From Acidobacteriota bacterium (GTDB lineage: Bacteria > Acidobacteriota > Blastocatellia > Pyrinomonadales > Pyrinomonadaceae): 9,064 bases of DNA. This document shows positions 1 through 7,183 of this stretch, piece after piece. The notes beneath the pieces were generated by a model. It had not been told where the DNA came from and searched no databases. It was given only the letters and a program-made list of their open reading frames with translations. The DNA lies in assembly GCA_003222935.1 (NCBI GenBank), contig QHXL01000035.1, forward strand, positions 25,194 to 34,257, read 5' to 3'. Each line of letters opens with the position of its first letter. Position 1 is the first letter of the stretch. Both the position numbers and the translations under genes were made by a program.

Positions 1-2
1 TG

Positions 3-701
3 TCCACACCCGTCTCGCGTGTAATTTGGACTCTGGCCCGGCCGCTCCAACAGACGCAGTTTCCGTGGCGGTGGTTGGCTATTACTTCGATGGTTGTGCC
101 GATCGTTATGGCGGCGGCACTTCCTTATTGGGAATCAATTGCCAAAGGAAAGAAGCGCGCACTTGCTATACTTGCCGCCGGGTCGATTGCCGTCTCAATC
201 GCCTTTTCCGCCGCACACACCGTTCGTGAAGCAAAGCCATTCGATGCGACGCAGTTTGCCAGGACCCTGCAGGAGATTCCCGGGTCACCCGGCGTCTCGC
301 AGTGGTGGCCAAGTTGGGTTCACGAGCCATTTCAGAAAATGGCGAGGGCCGTTGAATCACCAGGACGCGAGGTAGCGATTGAACGTTGGGACCCCGAACG
401 CCGCGAATTCGTTGTGGGCCCCGGCAAAGGCGATGTTCGAGTACGCACGTTCTTTTATCCACACTGGAAAGCATTTTCTGGCAACACCGAACTTTCAGTA
501 CGGCCTGACAAGGATGGCGCAATCCTGGTGGGCGTACCAGAAAACGCCACGACGGTCGTTTTACAGTTTCAAGAGCCTGCGCGCGTTCGGCTAACAATGG
601 CGATCGGTTTACTCGGATTCATGGTGATATTTGGTTTGCTGTTTTGGAATCTCTTGTTCGGTCAAGATAAGGCTGGCGCAACGAAAGTCCTGGTTTCATG
701 A
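3..701 (+). CDS. PTPS-related / YfhO-like polytopic membrane protein, C-terminal part (5' end outside window)
   Basis: The open frame runs in from the left edge without a start. The first complete codon is at 3 and the stop is TGA at 699-701, leaving 232 residues. The first residues include QFPWRWLAIT, which is the same motif as residues 352-361 of the next gene, so the TTG at 75 and ATG at 90 are internal codons, not starts. A hydrophobic helix follows the motif. Next is a soluble stretch with ERWDPERREFVV and VRTFFYPHW (a beta-rich, YfhO-like periplasmic domain), and then a last TM helix near the C-terminus (GLLGFMVIFGLLFWNLLF). The family (6-pyruvoyl-tetrahydropterin synthase-related membrane proteins, PF10131-like) has a misleading name: members look like GT-C type integral membrane enzymes, and substrates are mostly unknown. 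It overlaps the next gene by four bases (ATGA), so coupled translation is likely. Family assignment is moderately sure; the substrate cannot be told. Confidence 0.85.
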   Translation, partial: STPVSRVIWTLARPLQQTQFPWRWLAITSMVVPIVMAAALPYWESIAKGKKRALAILAAGSIAVSIAFSAAHTVREAKPFDATQFARTLQEIPGSPGVSQWWPSWVHEPFQKMARAVESPGREVAIERWDPERREFVVGPGKGDVRVRTFFYPHWKAFSGNTELSVRPDKDGAILVGVPENATTVVLQFQEPARVRLTMAIGLLGFMVIFGLLFWNLLFGQDKAGATKVLVS

Positions 702-2440
702 ATTACCCTGGAAACGAAGTAGTGGATCTTCAGGTTCAAACAGACTCGAACGCCTGGCGCACTAACCTTTTTCCACTACTAGTGGTGCTGGCTGTGTCGA
801 CCCTGGTGCTGTTACCAATAATGATCTCCGGAATTCCGTACGGCGGCGATCTGTTGAGTCACTTTCGCTTTGCAGTTCCCTTCTATGATTCGATACGCGC
901 CGGCGACTGGTATCCAGGTTGGCTGGCTGTATCTAACGATGGGCTCGGCGATCCGCGTTTTCGTTTTTATCCTCCTGGCTTGTACTACCTCTTCACAGCC
1001 GTACAGTTCATAACTAACGATTGGTATCGGACCGCCATCAGTTCCTACATTATTCTTTCGGTTGCCGGTGGAATAGGCGCGTACCTTTGGGGGCGACAGT
1101 TCGTGACGCCTCGAACCTCAATGTGGGTTGGTATTTTTTATAGCATCGCGCCTTATCGTGTTAATGAACTCTATCAAGCGGCTCTCTTGTCGGAATACGC
1201 AGCTTGTTCGATCTTGCCGTTTACATTCCTGTTCGTAGAAAGAGTTTGCCGGCGACGAAGAGCCATCGATGTTTGCGGCCTGGGTATAGCATATGCGCTT
1301 CTTGTGTTGACGCACTTGCCGACCGCGGTGATTGGTTCGTTATCGTTGGCGGTTTACGCACTTCTCCGAATTGAACGTGGGTTTATTATCGCGACTTTGA
1401 CTCGACTCGGTGTCGCGGTCGCTCTCGGCCTGGCCGGCAGCGCGTTCTTTTGGTCCACGATGATTGCTGAACTCTCATGGATCAAAGGAAACTCCGTCCA
1501 GCAAAACATCTACTACGACTATCGCTACAATTTTCTCTTCTCACCAAGCGCGCTCACTAACAGAAACACCTGGTATGCAAACCTCATGGGGTTTGTAGTG
1601 CTGGGCTTTGTACTCCCGGCTGTTATTCTCATTTTCAATAAGAAAGCGGTCCAATTTAGGCCGGTACTCATCCTGCTCCTCGCTTCGTTCTTTATGGCGA
1701 CGCCTTTGAGCACCCCGATTTGGGCCGTGGTGCCTAAACTTTCTGAAATTCAATTTCCCTGGCGCTGGCTCGCTATTACATCGCTGGCAAGCGCGCTCTT
1801 AGTCGCAGCGAGTATTGAGTACTGGAAACAGAGGCTCAAAGCTGTGCGGCCGCGTGACCTGGCAGTCTTGCTTTGTTTCGTTCTGTCAGTTGGATTCATT
1901 GGTAAAGAGATGATCTATGATTGCGCTTATGTACCGCGCGCGCGTATGGATCCATTGTTCAACGAAATAACAAGTGCAGTAAGCTTCAAAGACTGGCTGC
2001 CCGTCTGGGCCAAGGAGTTACTGCAAGTCGAACGAATGCACGACAAGGTACAAGCCGAATCGAGAGTGACCACTGTATCCTCGTGGCAACCTGAGCGGCG
2101 GGTATTCAATATAGAAAATGGTCCAGCGGGTCCAGTAAAGTTGCGCACGTATTACTATCCGCATTGGACTGCCACCATGAACGGCCATTCCCTGGCAACG
2201 AGTCCATCGCCGGATGGATTACTGGTTGTGAATGCGCCGTCGGAAGCGGGAACCATTGAAGTCGCTTTTCGCGAACCTCCGCGTGTTGCTGTCGTTGCGA
2301 AGATAAGCGCAGCGACGTGGATGCTAATGTTAGGTGGTTGTGCGCTCTTAACTTTTTACGATAGACGCTTAACGCGCAGTGAATCGCGCACGACAAATGA
2401 TTTGGCTCAGACGGATCAGAAACAAGACTTGTCGTATTAA
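698..2440 (+). CDS. PTPS-related / YfhO-like polytopic membrane protein, full length
   Basis: This is a 580-residue integral membrane protein, probably a GT-C-like glycosyltransferase or a related envelope enzyme. The N-terminal TM (about 24-45) is followed by an extracytoplasmic loop with GGDLLSHF (D51 is the candidate catalytic acid by GT-C analogy), YPGW (72-75) and RFYPPGLYY (89-97). Further TM helices lie around 115-130, 142-150, 165-181, 193-222, 233-255, 296-313, 321-335, 357-372 and 387-402. APYRVNELYQAALLSEYAA (151-169) and QFPWRWL (352-358) match motifs typical of the PF10131 family. Residues about 405-530 form a soluble domain with LRTYYYPHW (482-490), followed by a final TM (about 532-553) and a polar tail. 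It is paralogous to the truncated gene just upstream and overlaps it by ATGA. No clear ribosome site precedes the ATG, which fits coupling. The family is fairly sure; the reaction is inference. Confidence 0.9.
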   Translation: MNYPGNEVVDLQVQTDSNAWRTNLFPLLVVLAVSTLVLLPIMISGIPYGGDLLSHFRFAVPFYDSIRAGDWYPGWLAVSNDGLGDPRFRFYPPGLYYLFTAVQFITNDWYRTAISSYIILSVAGGIGAYLWGRQFVTPRTSMWVGIFYSIAPYRVNELYQAALLSEYAACSILPFTFLFVERVCRRRRAIDVCGLGIAYALLVLTHLPTAVIGSLSLAVYALLRIERGFIIATLTRLGVAVALGLAGSAFFWSTMIAELSWIKGNSVQQNIYYDYRYNFLFSPSALTNRNTWYANLMGFVVLGFVLPAVILIFNKKAVQFRPVLILLLASFFMATPLSTPIWAVVPKLSEIQFPWRWLAITSLASALLVAASIEYWKQRLKAVRPRDLAVLLCFVLSVGFIGKEMIYDCAYVPRARMDPLFNEITSAVSFKDWLPVWAKELLQVERMHDKVQAESRVTTVSSWQPERRVFNIENGPAGPVKLRTYYYPHWTATMNGHSLATSPSPDGLLVVNAPSEAGTIEVAFREPPRVAVVAKISAATWMLMLGGCALLTFYDRRLTRSESRTTNDLAQTDQKQDLSY

Positions 2441-2506
2441 GATAGACAAGAAAATGCTGAGTACACACGGAGACTTTCAGAGGTTAAACCGCGAGACTCT
2501 TGGAAA

Positions 2507-3340
2507 ATGACGGACCCTTCTGCACCTGTTCAAGAACAAACTTTGTCTGGTTCCCCGGCAGTCTGGCGTCGCGTAGTGGCTATTGCCCGGAACGCCTTCC
2601 TGGAAGCAGTTCGCGATCGAGTTCTCTATAACCTGGTTCTCTTCGTTCTGCTCCTGATCGCCGGCGCAATATTTTTAGGTGAGCTCTCGGACGGACAAGA
2701 GCGCAAAATCATCGTCGATCTGGGCCTCAGTACGATGCTGCTCTTCGGGGTCTTTATCTCGATCTTTGTCGGCGTTGGCCTGGTCTACAAAGAGATCGAG
2801 CGCCGTACCGTCTACGCCATCTTTTCAAAGCCTGTCAGTAGAGGTGAGTTTCTTGTGGGGAAGTATCTCGGGCTTTGTCTGACGCTACTCGTGAACGTAG
2901 TGGTAATGGGGGCTGGAGTTTCGCTCGCGTTGCTGTATGCACGACGCGGTGGTGACTCACTCGCGCTAACAATTTGGCCCGCGATCTTTCTTATCTATCT
3001 TGAGTTGATGATACTCACGGGTGTCGCACTTCTCTTTTCGTCGTTTTCCTCACCAGCACTTTCGGCTCTTTTGACGTTTCTCGTTTTTATAATCGGTCAC
3101 TTCAGCACTGATCTGAAGAATCTCGCGTCGACAATGGAAAGCGTTGTCGGCCGCGGACTTTTTAATGCGCTCTACTACTTGCTACCGAATTTGAATAACT
3201 ACAGCTATATAACTCCCGCGGCGCACGGACAAGTTCCGCTGGGTAGCAATGTTCTACTCGCGATCCTGTATGCCGCGGTGTACATCGCGATCACCATTGC
3301 GGCAGCGACTCTTGTACTGGGGAGACGGAACTTCAAGTAG
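2507..3340 (+). CDS. ABC-2 type transporter permease (NosY-like)
   Basis: This 277-residue protein is probably the membrane-spanning subunit of the exporter whose ATPase is encoded at 4267-5163. It has a polar N-terminus and an amphipathic stretch (WRRVVAIARNAFLEAVRD, 20-37). About six TM segments lie near 41-59, 71-93, 120-144, 154-176, 183-199 and 245-272. The segment YKEIERRTVYAIFSKPVSRG (94-113) is typical of ABC-2 permeases of the NosY/ABC2_membrane_2 type, where it contacts the ATPase. The loop between the last two helices (about 200-245) is large and extracytoplasmic. The start follows a 66-nt gap after the previous gene with only weak ribosome-site potential. The stop TAG (3338-3340) is directly followed by the ATG of the TPR gene. 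Substrate is unknown; neighbouring envelope genes hint at a cell-surface molecule. Confidence 0.88.
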   Translation: MTDPSAPVQEQTLSGSPAVWRRVVAIARNAFLEAVRDRVLYNLVLFVLLLIAGAIFLGELSDGQERKIIVDLGLSTMLLFGVFISIFVGVGLVYKEIERRTVYAIFSKPVSRGEFLVGKYLGLCLTLLVNVVVMGAGVSLALLYARRGGDSLALTIWPAIFLIYLELMILTGVALLFSSFSSPALSALLTFLVFIIGHFSTDLKNLASTMESVVGRGLFNALYYLLPNLNNYSYITPAAHGQVPLGSNVLLAILYAAVYIAITIAAATLVLGRRNFK

Positions 3341-4258
3341 ATGCCCGCCGAGCGACCCATCAAGAAACAGGATCTCGTTCTGATCATGGTGATCGTGATC
3401 GGCGTGGCTTCTGTTGTGCTGCTCTCTCGATTAATCGACCGGCGCCGGCCTCCGCTCGATCACAAACTCGAACAAGAAAAACTTTATGTAAGCGGCAACA
3501 CTGCCAGGCGAATGTCGTTGGGCTTTAACGGTCTGATCGCAGATTGGTACTGGATGCGTTCGCTTCAGTACGTCGGGAACAAAATCTTAGACTTGCCTCC
3601 AGATGTTCCTCTCGATGACCTGGGCACCCTGGATCTACGCCTGCTCGCACCATTGCTTGATACCGCAACGACACTCGATCCGACGTTTCTCGAGCCGTAC
3701 AAATACGCGGCCATCGTACTGCCTGCGGTTGATGTCAACTCGGCCATCCGCATTACGCGCAAAGGAATCGAAGCTAATCCTTCCTCGTGGAAGCTTTACT
3801 ACCATCTCGGCTACATCTACTGGCAGCGTGGTGATTACCAGGCTGCTGCCGAAACATTTGGCGCTGGAGCTCAGATTCCCGGTGCGCCAACGTGGATGAT
3901 GGCAATGAAAGCAAAAATGTCGGCCGAAGGAGGAAGTCGCAGTACTGCCCGCGAAATTTATCAAACAATGTTTGAGCAAACGGACGATGAAAAAGTTAAA
4001 GAGATGGCTTCGCTTCGTTTGCTGCAATTGGAGTCATTGGACCAGCGCGATACTTTGCGAAAGATCCTGAACTCCGCCAAGAGTAACCATGGAAAATGTC
4101 CCGGGTCGTGGCTTGAGATCGCGGCTGTCTTGCAGTCGCTGCGATTTAAGTTAACCCGAGACGGCACACCGTTGGATCCAGCAGGTTCGCCTTATCAGCT
4201 GGTGCAGGAGCATTGTGACGTTGCGCTAGATCCTAAATCTCCGATCCCTGCTAAGTGA
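3341..4258 (+). CDS. Membrane-anchored TPR protein within the ABC exporter operon
   Basis: This 305-residue protein has one N-terminal TM helix (about 11-29, preceded by RPIKKQ), so the rest is probably extracytoplasmic. After the helix comes a conserved-looking patch, MSLGFNGLIADWYWMRSLQY (58-77). The middle is helical and repeat-like: LAPLLDTATTLDPTFLEPYK (102-121) looks like a half TPR, and YYHLGYIYWQRGDYQAAAET (153-172) is a good TPR. The tail has DGTPLDPAGSPYQLV (274-288), a short proline/glycine-rich ending. TPRs act as protein-binding scaffolds, so it could be an accessory subunit linking the permease to another envelope component. The ATG lies immediately after the permease TAG with no spacer. 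The stop TGA overlaps a GTG (4255) in the frame of the ATPase. The tight packing supports one transcript and one complex. Its exact role is unknown. Confidence 0.85.
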   Translation: MPAERPIKKQDLVLIMVIVIGVASVVLLSRLIDRRRPPLDHKLEQEKLYVSGNTARRMSLGFNGLIADWYWMRSLQYVGNKILDLPPDVPLDDLGTLDLRLLAPLLDTATTLDPTFLEPYKYAAIVLPAVDVNSAIRITRKGIEANPSSWKLYYHLGYIYWQRGDYQAAAETFGAGAQIPGAPTWMMAMKAKMSAEGGSRSTAREIYQTMFEQTDDEKVKEMASLRLLQLESLDQRDTLRKILNSAKSNHGKCPGSWLEIAAVLQSLRFKLTRDGTPLDPAGSPYQLVQEHCDVALDPKSPIPAK

Positions 4259-4266
4259 GAATAGAA

Positions 4267-5163
4267 ATGTCTATAGTCGAGATTGATCAACTAACAAAAG
4301 ATTACGAAATCGGCTTCTGGCGCAAACGCAAAGTTCGCGGACTCGATGCACTAAGTCTCGCAGTCGAGCAGGGCGAGATTTTTGGGTTCCTCGGTGCGAA
4401 TGGTGCTGGAAAAACGACGACTCTGAAGGTGTTAATGAGACTGACTTTCCCGACCTCGGGAAAAGCGCGCATTCTGGGTGAAGACATTGACAAGGTGTCG
4501 ATGCATCGCATTGGCTACTTACCCGAGAATCCTTACTTCTACGATTATCTAACGGCAAGAGAGTTCCTTGAATACTGCGCTGAACTCTTCGGTCAGCCAA
4601 AGCAAGCTCGCAAACGGAACGCAGAAGATTTACTCAGCCGGGTGAGGCTGGATGAGAAGCGTTGGGACACGCAACTAAGAAAGTTCTCCAAGGGTATGTT
4701 GCAGCGAGTCGGACTGGCCCAGGCTCTAATTAACGATCCCGAAATAGTTTTTCTTGACGAACCGATGAGTGGACTTGATCCAGTTGGACGTCGAGAAGTA
4801 CGCGACTTGATTGCCTCGTTGCGAGAGTCGGGGAAAACAGTCTTCATGTGTTCGCACATTTTGTCGGATATTGAAGTCTTGTGTGACCGGGTTGCGATTC
4901 TTAAAAAAGGTAAGCTCGCACACATGGGCCGACTGAACGATCTGCGGCAACAACAAAACCAGGAGAACCTGGTAGAAATCATCGTGACTCAAACTGACGT
5001 GCCAGAAACTTTCGTCGTCACTGAAACACCGGGTGGCGTTCGTATTCAAGCTCCTGGCGAGAGTGATGTTGATGTAGTACTGACTGCGCTGAGGAAAGTT
5101 AACGGAAAGTTAGTTTCAGTTCAGCCGCTCAGACAGTCGCTCGAAGAACTTTTCGTAGATTGA
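4267..5163 (+). CDS. ABC transporter ATP-binding protein (ABC-2 / CcmA-like exporter)
   Basis: This 298-residue cytoplasmic ATPase powers the exporter with the permease at 2507-3340. Walker A is GANGAGKTT (43-51). The Q-loop region is GYLPENPYFYDYLT with Glu at 87 where many ABC proteins have Gln, as is common in this subfamily. The signature is FSKGMLQRVGLAQAL (140-154), not classical LSGGQ. Walker B is IVFLDEP (160-166), the D-loop SGLD (168-171) and the switch His H197 in CSHIL. Residues about 225-298 form a C-terminal extension typical of drug/polysaccharide-type ABC-2 ATPases. I chose ATG 4267 because GTGAG (4255-4259) sits seven bases before it as a plausible ribosome site. A GTG at 4255, overlapping the TPR stop as GTGA, would add four residues (MRIE) and is the alternative. 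The family is certain; the substrate is unknown. Confidence 0.95.
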   Translation: MSIVEIDQLTKDYEIGFWRKRKVRGLDALSLAVEQGEIFGFLGANGAGKTTTLKVLMRLTFPTSGKARILGEDIDKVSMHRIGYLPENPYFYDYLTAREFLEYCAELFGQPKQARKRNAEDLLSRVRLDEKRWDTQLRKFSKGMLQRVGLAQALINDPEIVFLDEPMSGLDPVGRREVRDLIASLRESGKTVFMCSHILSDIEVLCDRVAILKKGKLAHMGRLNDLRQQQNQENLVEIIVTQTDVPETFVVTETPGGVRIQAPGESDVDVVLTALRKVNGKLVSVQPLRQSLEELFVD

Positions 5164-5165
5164 GG

Positions 5166-5234
5166 TGTCCGACGAACTTTAGTTTGTCGTGATTTTAATT
5201 ATCGTAAGGTCGACAAACTAAAGTTCGTCGGACA
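5166..5234. repeat. Nested palindromic element (REP/BIME-like), possible bidirectional terminator
   Basis: Two perfectly complementary 24-nt arms (5166-5189 and 5211-5234) flank a 21-nt AT-rich loop (5190-5210). Each arm is itself an almost perfect small palindrome. In the left arm, 5170-5178 pairs with 5181-5189 (one G-T wobble); in the right arm, 5211-5219 pairs with 5222-5230 (one A-C mismatch). A transcript could therefore form one long hairpin or two small ones. It lies between the stop of the plus-strand ATPase (5163) and the stop of the minus-strand membrane gene (5242), the usual place for REP-like repeats and shared terminators. There is no strong U-tract after either arm, so classical Rho-independent termination is uncertain. 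I found no second copy in this window. Confidence 0.9.
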
Positions 5235-5241
5235 TTCGACA

Positions 5242-6942
5242 TTAATTCTTCAGCTTCACTCGATAAAGAACAAAGCTGCCTATTCTTTCTCCCTCATCGT
5301 GAACGTACCAGCGGTCCAGGTTGGTCCAATTCGGTTCCGTAGACGCTGAAAGCACTAAATAAGACACTCGCGATTTCTCAGCGCGTTCGCCGGTGAACGA
5401 AGCTGAATAATCAAGGTACCTTTTTGTTTGCTCCCTTATTTCCTCGGGATAGATTGGGGTCGAGTGACCGCTTACTACTCGGCTGAGGCGGTAATAAGGA
5501 AACATTCCCGCATAGAAGTTCCAGTCGAGCGAATCGAGTTTCCGGTTAAACTTCGCAGAATCGTAACCGAGGTAATAAAGCTGGTCGAAAAAGCGTTCTC
5601 TGTTCTCTTCCTCCGAAATGCCCGGGAAAACCAACATCCGTGGCGCCCACAATATCGCTTGCGGAGCATCGGTTGGCAGGCGGTCAGCCAATCTTAGATC
5701 TTCGACTAGCACAACCGGAATCGAACCACCTGCCGACGCAGCTTGGGATGTTCCGTCGCTCTCGGCTAGCTGCGTAAGACGCTTGCCCACAAGACTAATG
5801 TCGTCAACCTGACGATTAACTTCAAGATTAATACTCGCCGCTAACCAAACTTCCAGGCCACCCCAAATCAGAGCGACGACAGCAACCGCCAGCAGATGTT
5901 TATTTGCCTGGAGTGGCCCACGTCCCACCCGACGCCAGAGGCCGAAGGTGAGGACAATTGCGGCCAACGCGCAGTAGTTACCAATGAACCACTCATAATG
6001 TATCGGCTGTAGAGAACGGCCGGTCACTACCTGCTGATTGAAAACTGCCAGCACTGTGAGGGCGAGAGACGCAGTGAACAATACCAATGGATCGCTCCAG
6101 GTTAAAAAACGACGTACCGCTGCGATGATCAGCACAGCGAGCACGATCATTACAGCAATCTCAGAAGGTCTAAAAAGATCCGGACGGTGAGTCAGTACTA
6201 AAGCCTGAGCGCTGTCCACTGTCGAGGCCCTTTTCGCAAGCAGACTCAAGTACACGATCATTCCGGGCGCCACTGTAACCATTACGACGCCAAGTACGAT
6301 CAAGACTCGACGCCACTCAGCGCGTCGCCCCACCAACCACAACGCACAGACGGAAACCAGCCAGGCCACAGCTGCAGTCCACAAATAGAAATAGGAAAAC
6401 ACTAATGCGACGAAAGTAATTCCAGCCAAAGCTCCAAAAGCCCATGAAGCCAATGCGCCCCGCTGACCCTTGGAGGTCAGTGCCAACCAAACAAGTGCGC
6501 AGAAAACAAAGAAAAGTGGAAACGCTACTGCCGGCAAATAAAACCGAAGAAACGGCAGGTGATATGCAGACGCCGGCCGCACTAGTTCTGATATCCACAT
6601 CGGGATGAGGAAGTTCAGGTTGGGCACGTAACGTAAGATTCCCTGGAAGGCTATCGGAGTTCCGAAGCAGAGGACGATACAAACAGCCGCTGCGGAAAGG
6701 CGGGAGTCACGGTTAACCAGGGCCAGGCACCAGAACAATGCAAACGAACTAAAGACGGCAAACAACAAAGGTCCAATTATGAATACGGTAGACGCTGAAA
6801 CTCCCAACCAACGGGCCGGTAGGGACGCCAGGTATGCGGGTACTACTTGAATAGAAAAGAGAGACTCGGGAACTGGTATCTGCGAGTGATCAGTGCGACC
6901 CGTAAAAGGATCGTTACGTCGTGAACGTCGGAGTAAGCGACT
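5242..6942 (-). CDS. GT-C-like polytopic membrane protein, main part of a frameshifted gene
   Basis: The frame is open from 6942 (just inside a TGA at 6943-6945) to TAA at 5242-5244. No ATG or GTG precedes a weak TTG at 6805-6807, which begins GVSASTVFIIG in the middle of a hydrophobic domain. Upstream of that TTG the frame still reads like protein: RRNDPFTGRTDHSQ, then PVPESLFSIQVVPAYLASLP. It continues a minus-strand N-terminus found in another frame at 6930-7085. The encoded part has about ten or more TM helices across the first two-thirds. It ends in a soluble, probably extracytoplasmic, C-terminal domain of about 170 residues, with YYLGYDSAKF and a VRYL-type beta end (FVLYRVKLKN). The architecture resembles GT-C glycosyltransferases, but no substrate can be named. 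It is either a recent pseudogene or a sequencing/assembly indel. If only the TTG were used, a 521-residue protein lacking TM1 and the acidic loop would result. Confidence 0.75.
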   Translation of the reverse strand, partial: SRLLRRSRRNDPFTGRTDHSQIPVPESLFSIQVVPAYLASLPARWLGVSASTVFIIGPLLFAVFSSFALFWCLALVNRDSRLSAAAVCIVLCFGTPIAFQGILRYVPNLNFLIPMWISELVRPASAYHLPFLRFYLPAVAFPLFFVFCALVWLALTSKGQRGALASWAFGALAGITFVALVFSYFYLWTAAVAWLVSVCALWLVGRRAEWRRVLIVLGVVMVTVAPGMIVYLSLLAKRASTVDSAQALVLTHRPDLFRPSEIAVMIVLAVLIIAAVRRFLTWSDPLVLFTASLALTVLAVFNQQVVTGRSLQPIHYEWFIGNYCALAAIVLTFGLWRRVGRGPLQANKHLLAVAVVALIWGGLEVWLAASINLEVNRQVDDISLVGKRLTQLAESDGTSQAASAGGSIPVVLVEDLRLADRLPTDAPQAILWAPRMLVFPGISEEENRERFFDQLYYLGYDSAKFNRKLDSLDWNFYAGMFPYYRLSRVVSGHSTPIYPEEIREQTKRYLDYSASFTGERAEKSRVSYLVLSASTEPNWTNLDRWYVHDEGERIGSFVLYRVKLKN

Positions 6943-7085
6943 TCATCGGGGTGCATCGCAGCATTTGCACCATGCCAGTTCGAACCCCGGTCCAAGACAA
7001 ACAATATTTGCGGTAACACGGTGAGAATGACAATCGCCGACGCGGCAATGAAGCCCCATCGCCACTCCGTACGTTGTGGTGTCAT
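6843..7085 (-). pseudogene. N-terminal fragment of the frameshifted GT-C-like membrane protein
   Basis: The ATG at 7083-7085 opens an 80-codon frame ending at TAG 6843-6845. The first 52 codons look genuine: a short polar start (MTPQRTEWRW), a TM helix (about 11-30, FIAASAIVILTVLPQILFVL), then WHGANAAMHPDEVAYS. The Asp-Glu pair after TM1 is placed like the catalytic or metal-binding acid of GT-C enzymes. The remaining codons (below 6930) read DVHDVTILLRV and so on, and look like out-of-frame shadow of the main reading frame, which resumes as RRNDPFTGR at 6921. The fragment and the following frame together would give roughly 610-625 residues. It lies 98 nt after the stop of the small membrane gene (7184) on the same strand. 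That it belongs to the downstream frame is strongly supported; whether the gene is dead or the indel is an error is open. Confidence 0.7.
6922..6929 (-). other. Frameshift junction (probable small deletion)
   Basis: Eight bases separate the last credible codon of the N-terminal frame (Ser at 6930-6932) from the first credible codon of the downstream frame (Arg at 6919-6921). The change of frame equals a loss of 3n+1 bases or a gain of 3n+2. By remembered resemblance to related proteins, about ten residues are missing between DEVAYS and RRNDPFTGR, so a deletion of around 25-30 bases is the likelier event. The hexamer CGACGT (minus strand) occurs twice here, at 6925-6930 and 6916-6921, and could have favoured slippage. 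I see no slippery heptamer that would suggest programmed frameshifting. Confidence 0.6.
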
Positions 7086-7183
7086 GTAGTCATGCTCTCG
7101 AGATCGAAATCCCGTCCGGAACAGGGTAATGAAGCTATGATATTCCCGAATGGCCCAAGCGATGCTCGAGCAAAGGCGAGATG

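Noticed and set aside
75..90. TTG at 75 or ATG at 90 as start of the first gene
   Set aside because: The frame is open further upstream to the window edge and the residues before these codons (RPLQQTQFPWRW) align with the internal QFPWRWL motif of the paralogue.
166..597. 143-codon minus-strand open frame opposite the first membrane gene
   Set aside because: It is a shadow of the plus-strand frame: Arg/Ser/Pro-rich with no domain or membrane pattern, while the plus frame has clear family motifs.
2106..2468. 120-codon minus-strand open frame over the end of the PTPS-related gene
   Set aside because: No motif or ribosome site, and it overlaps a well-supported coding region.
4593..4982. 129-codon minus-strand open frame opposite the ABC ATPase
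   Set aside because: It lies fully inside a certain ABC ATPase on the other strand and has Ser/Arg-rich, low-order composition.
6900..6945. Programmed ribosomal frameshifting in the GT-C-like gene
   Set aside because: No slippery run or following stem-loop is visible, and several codons appear to be missing, which frameshifting would not restore.
7163..7172. Perfect 10-bp palindrome TGCTCGAGCA between two minus-strand genes
   Set aside because: Short, isolated and not followed by a T-run; no support for a terminator or operator beyond chance.
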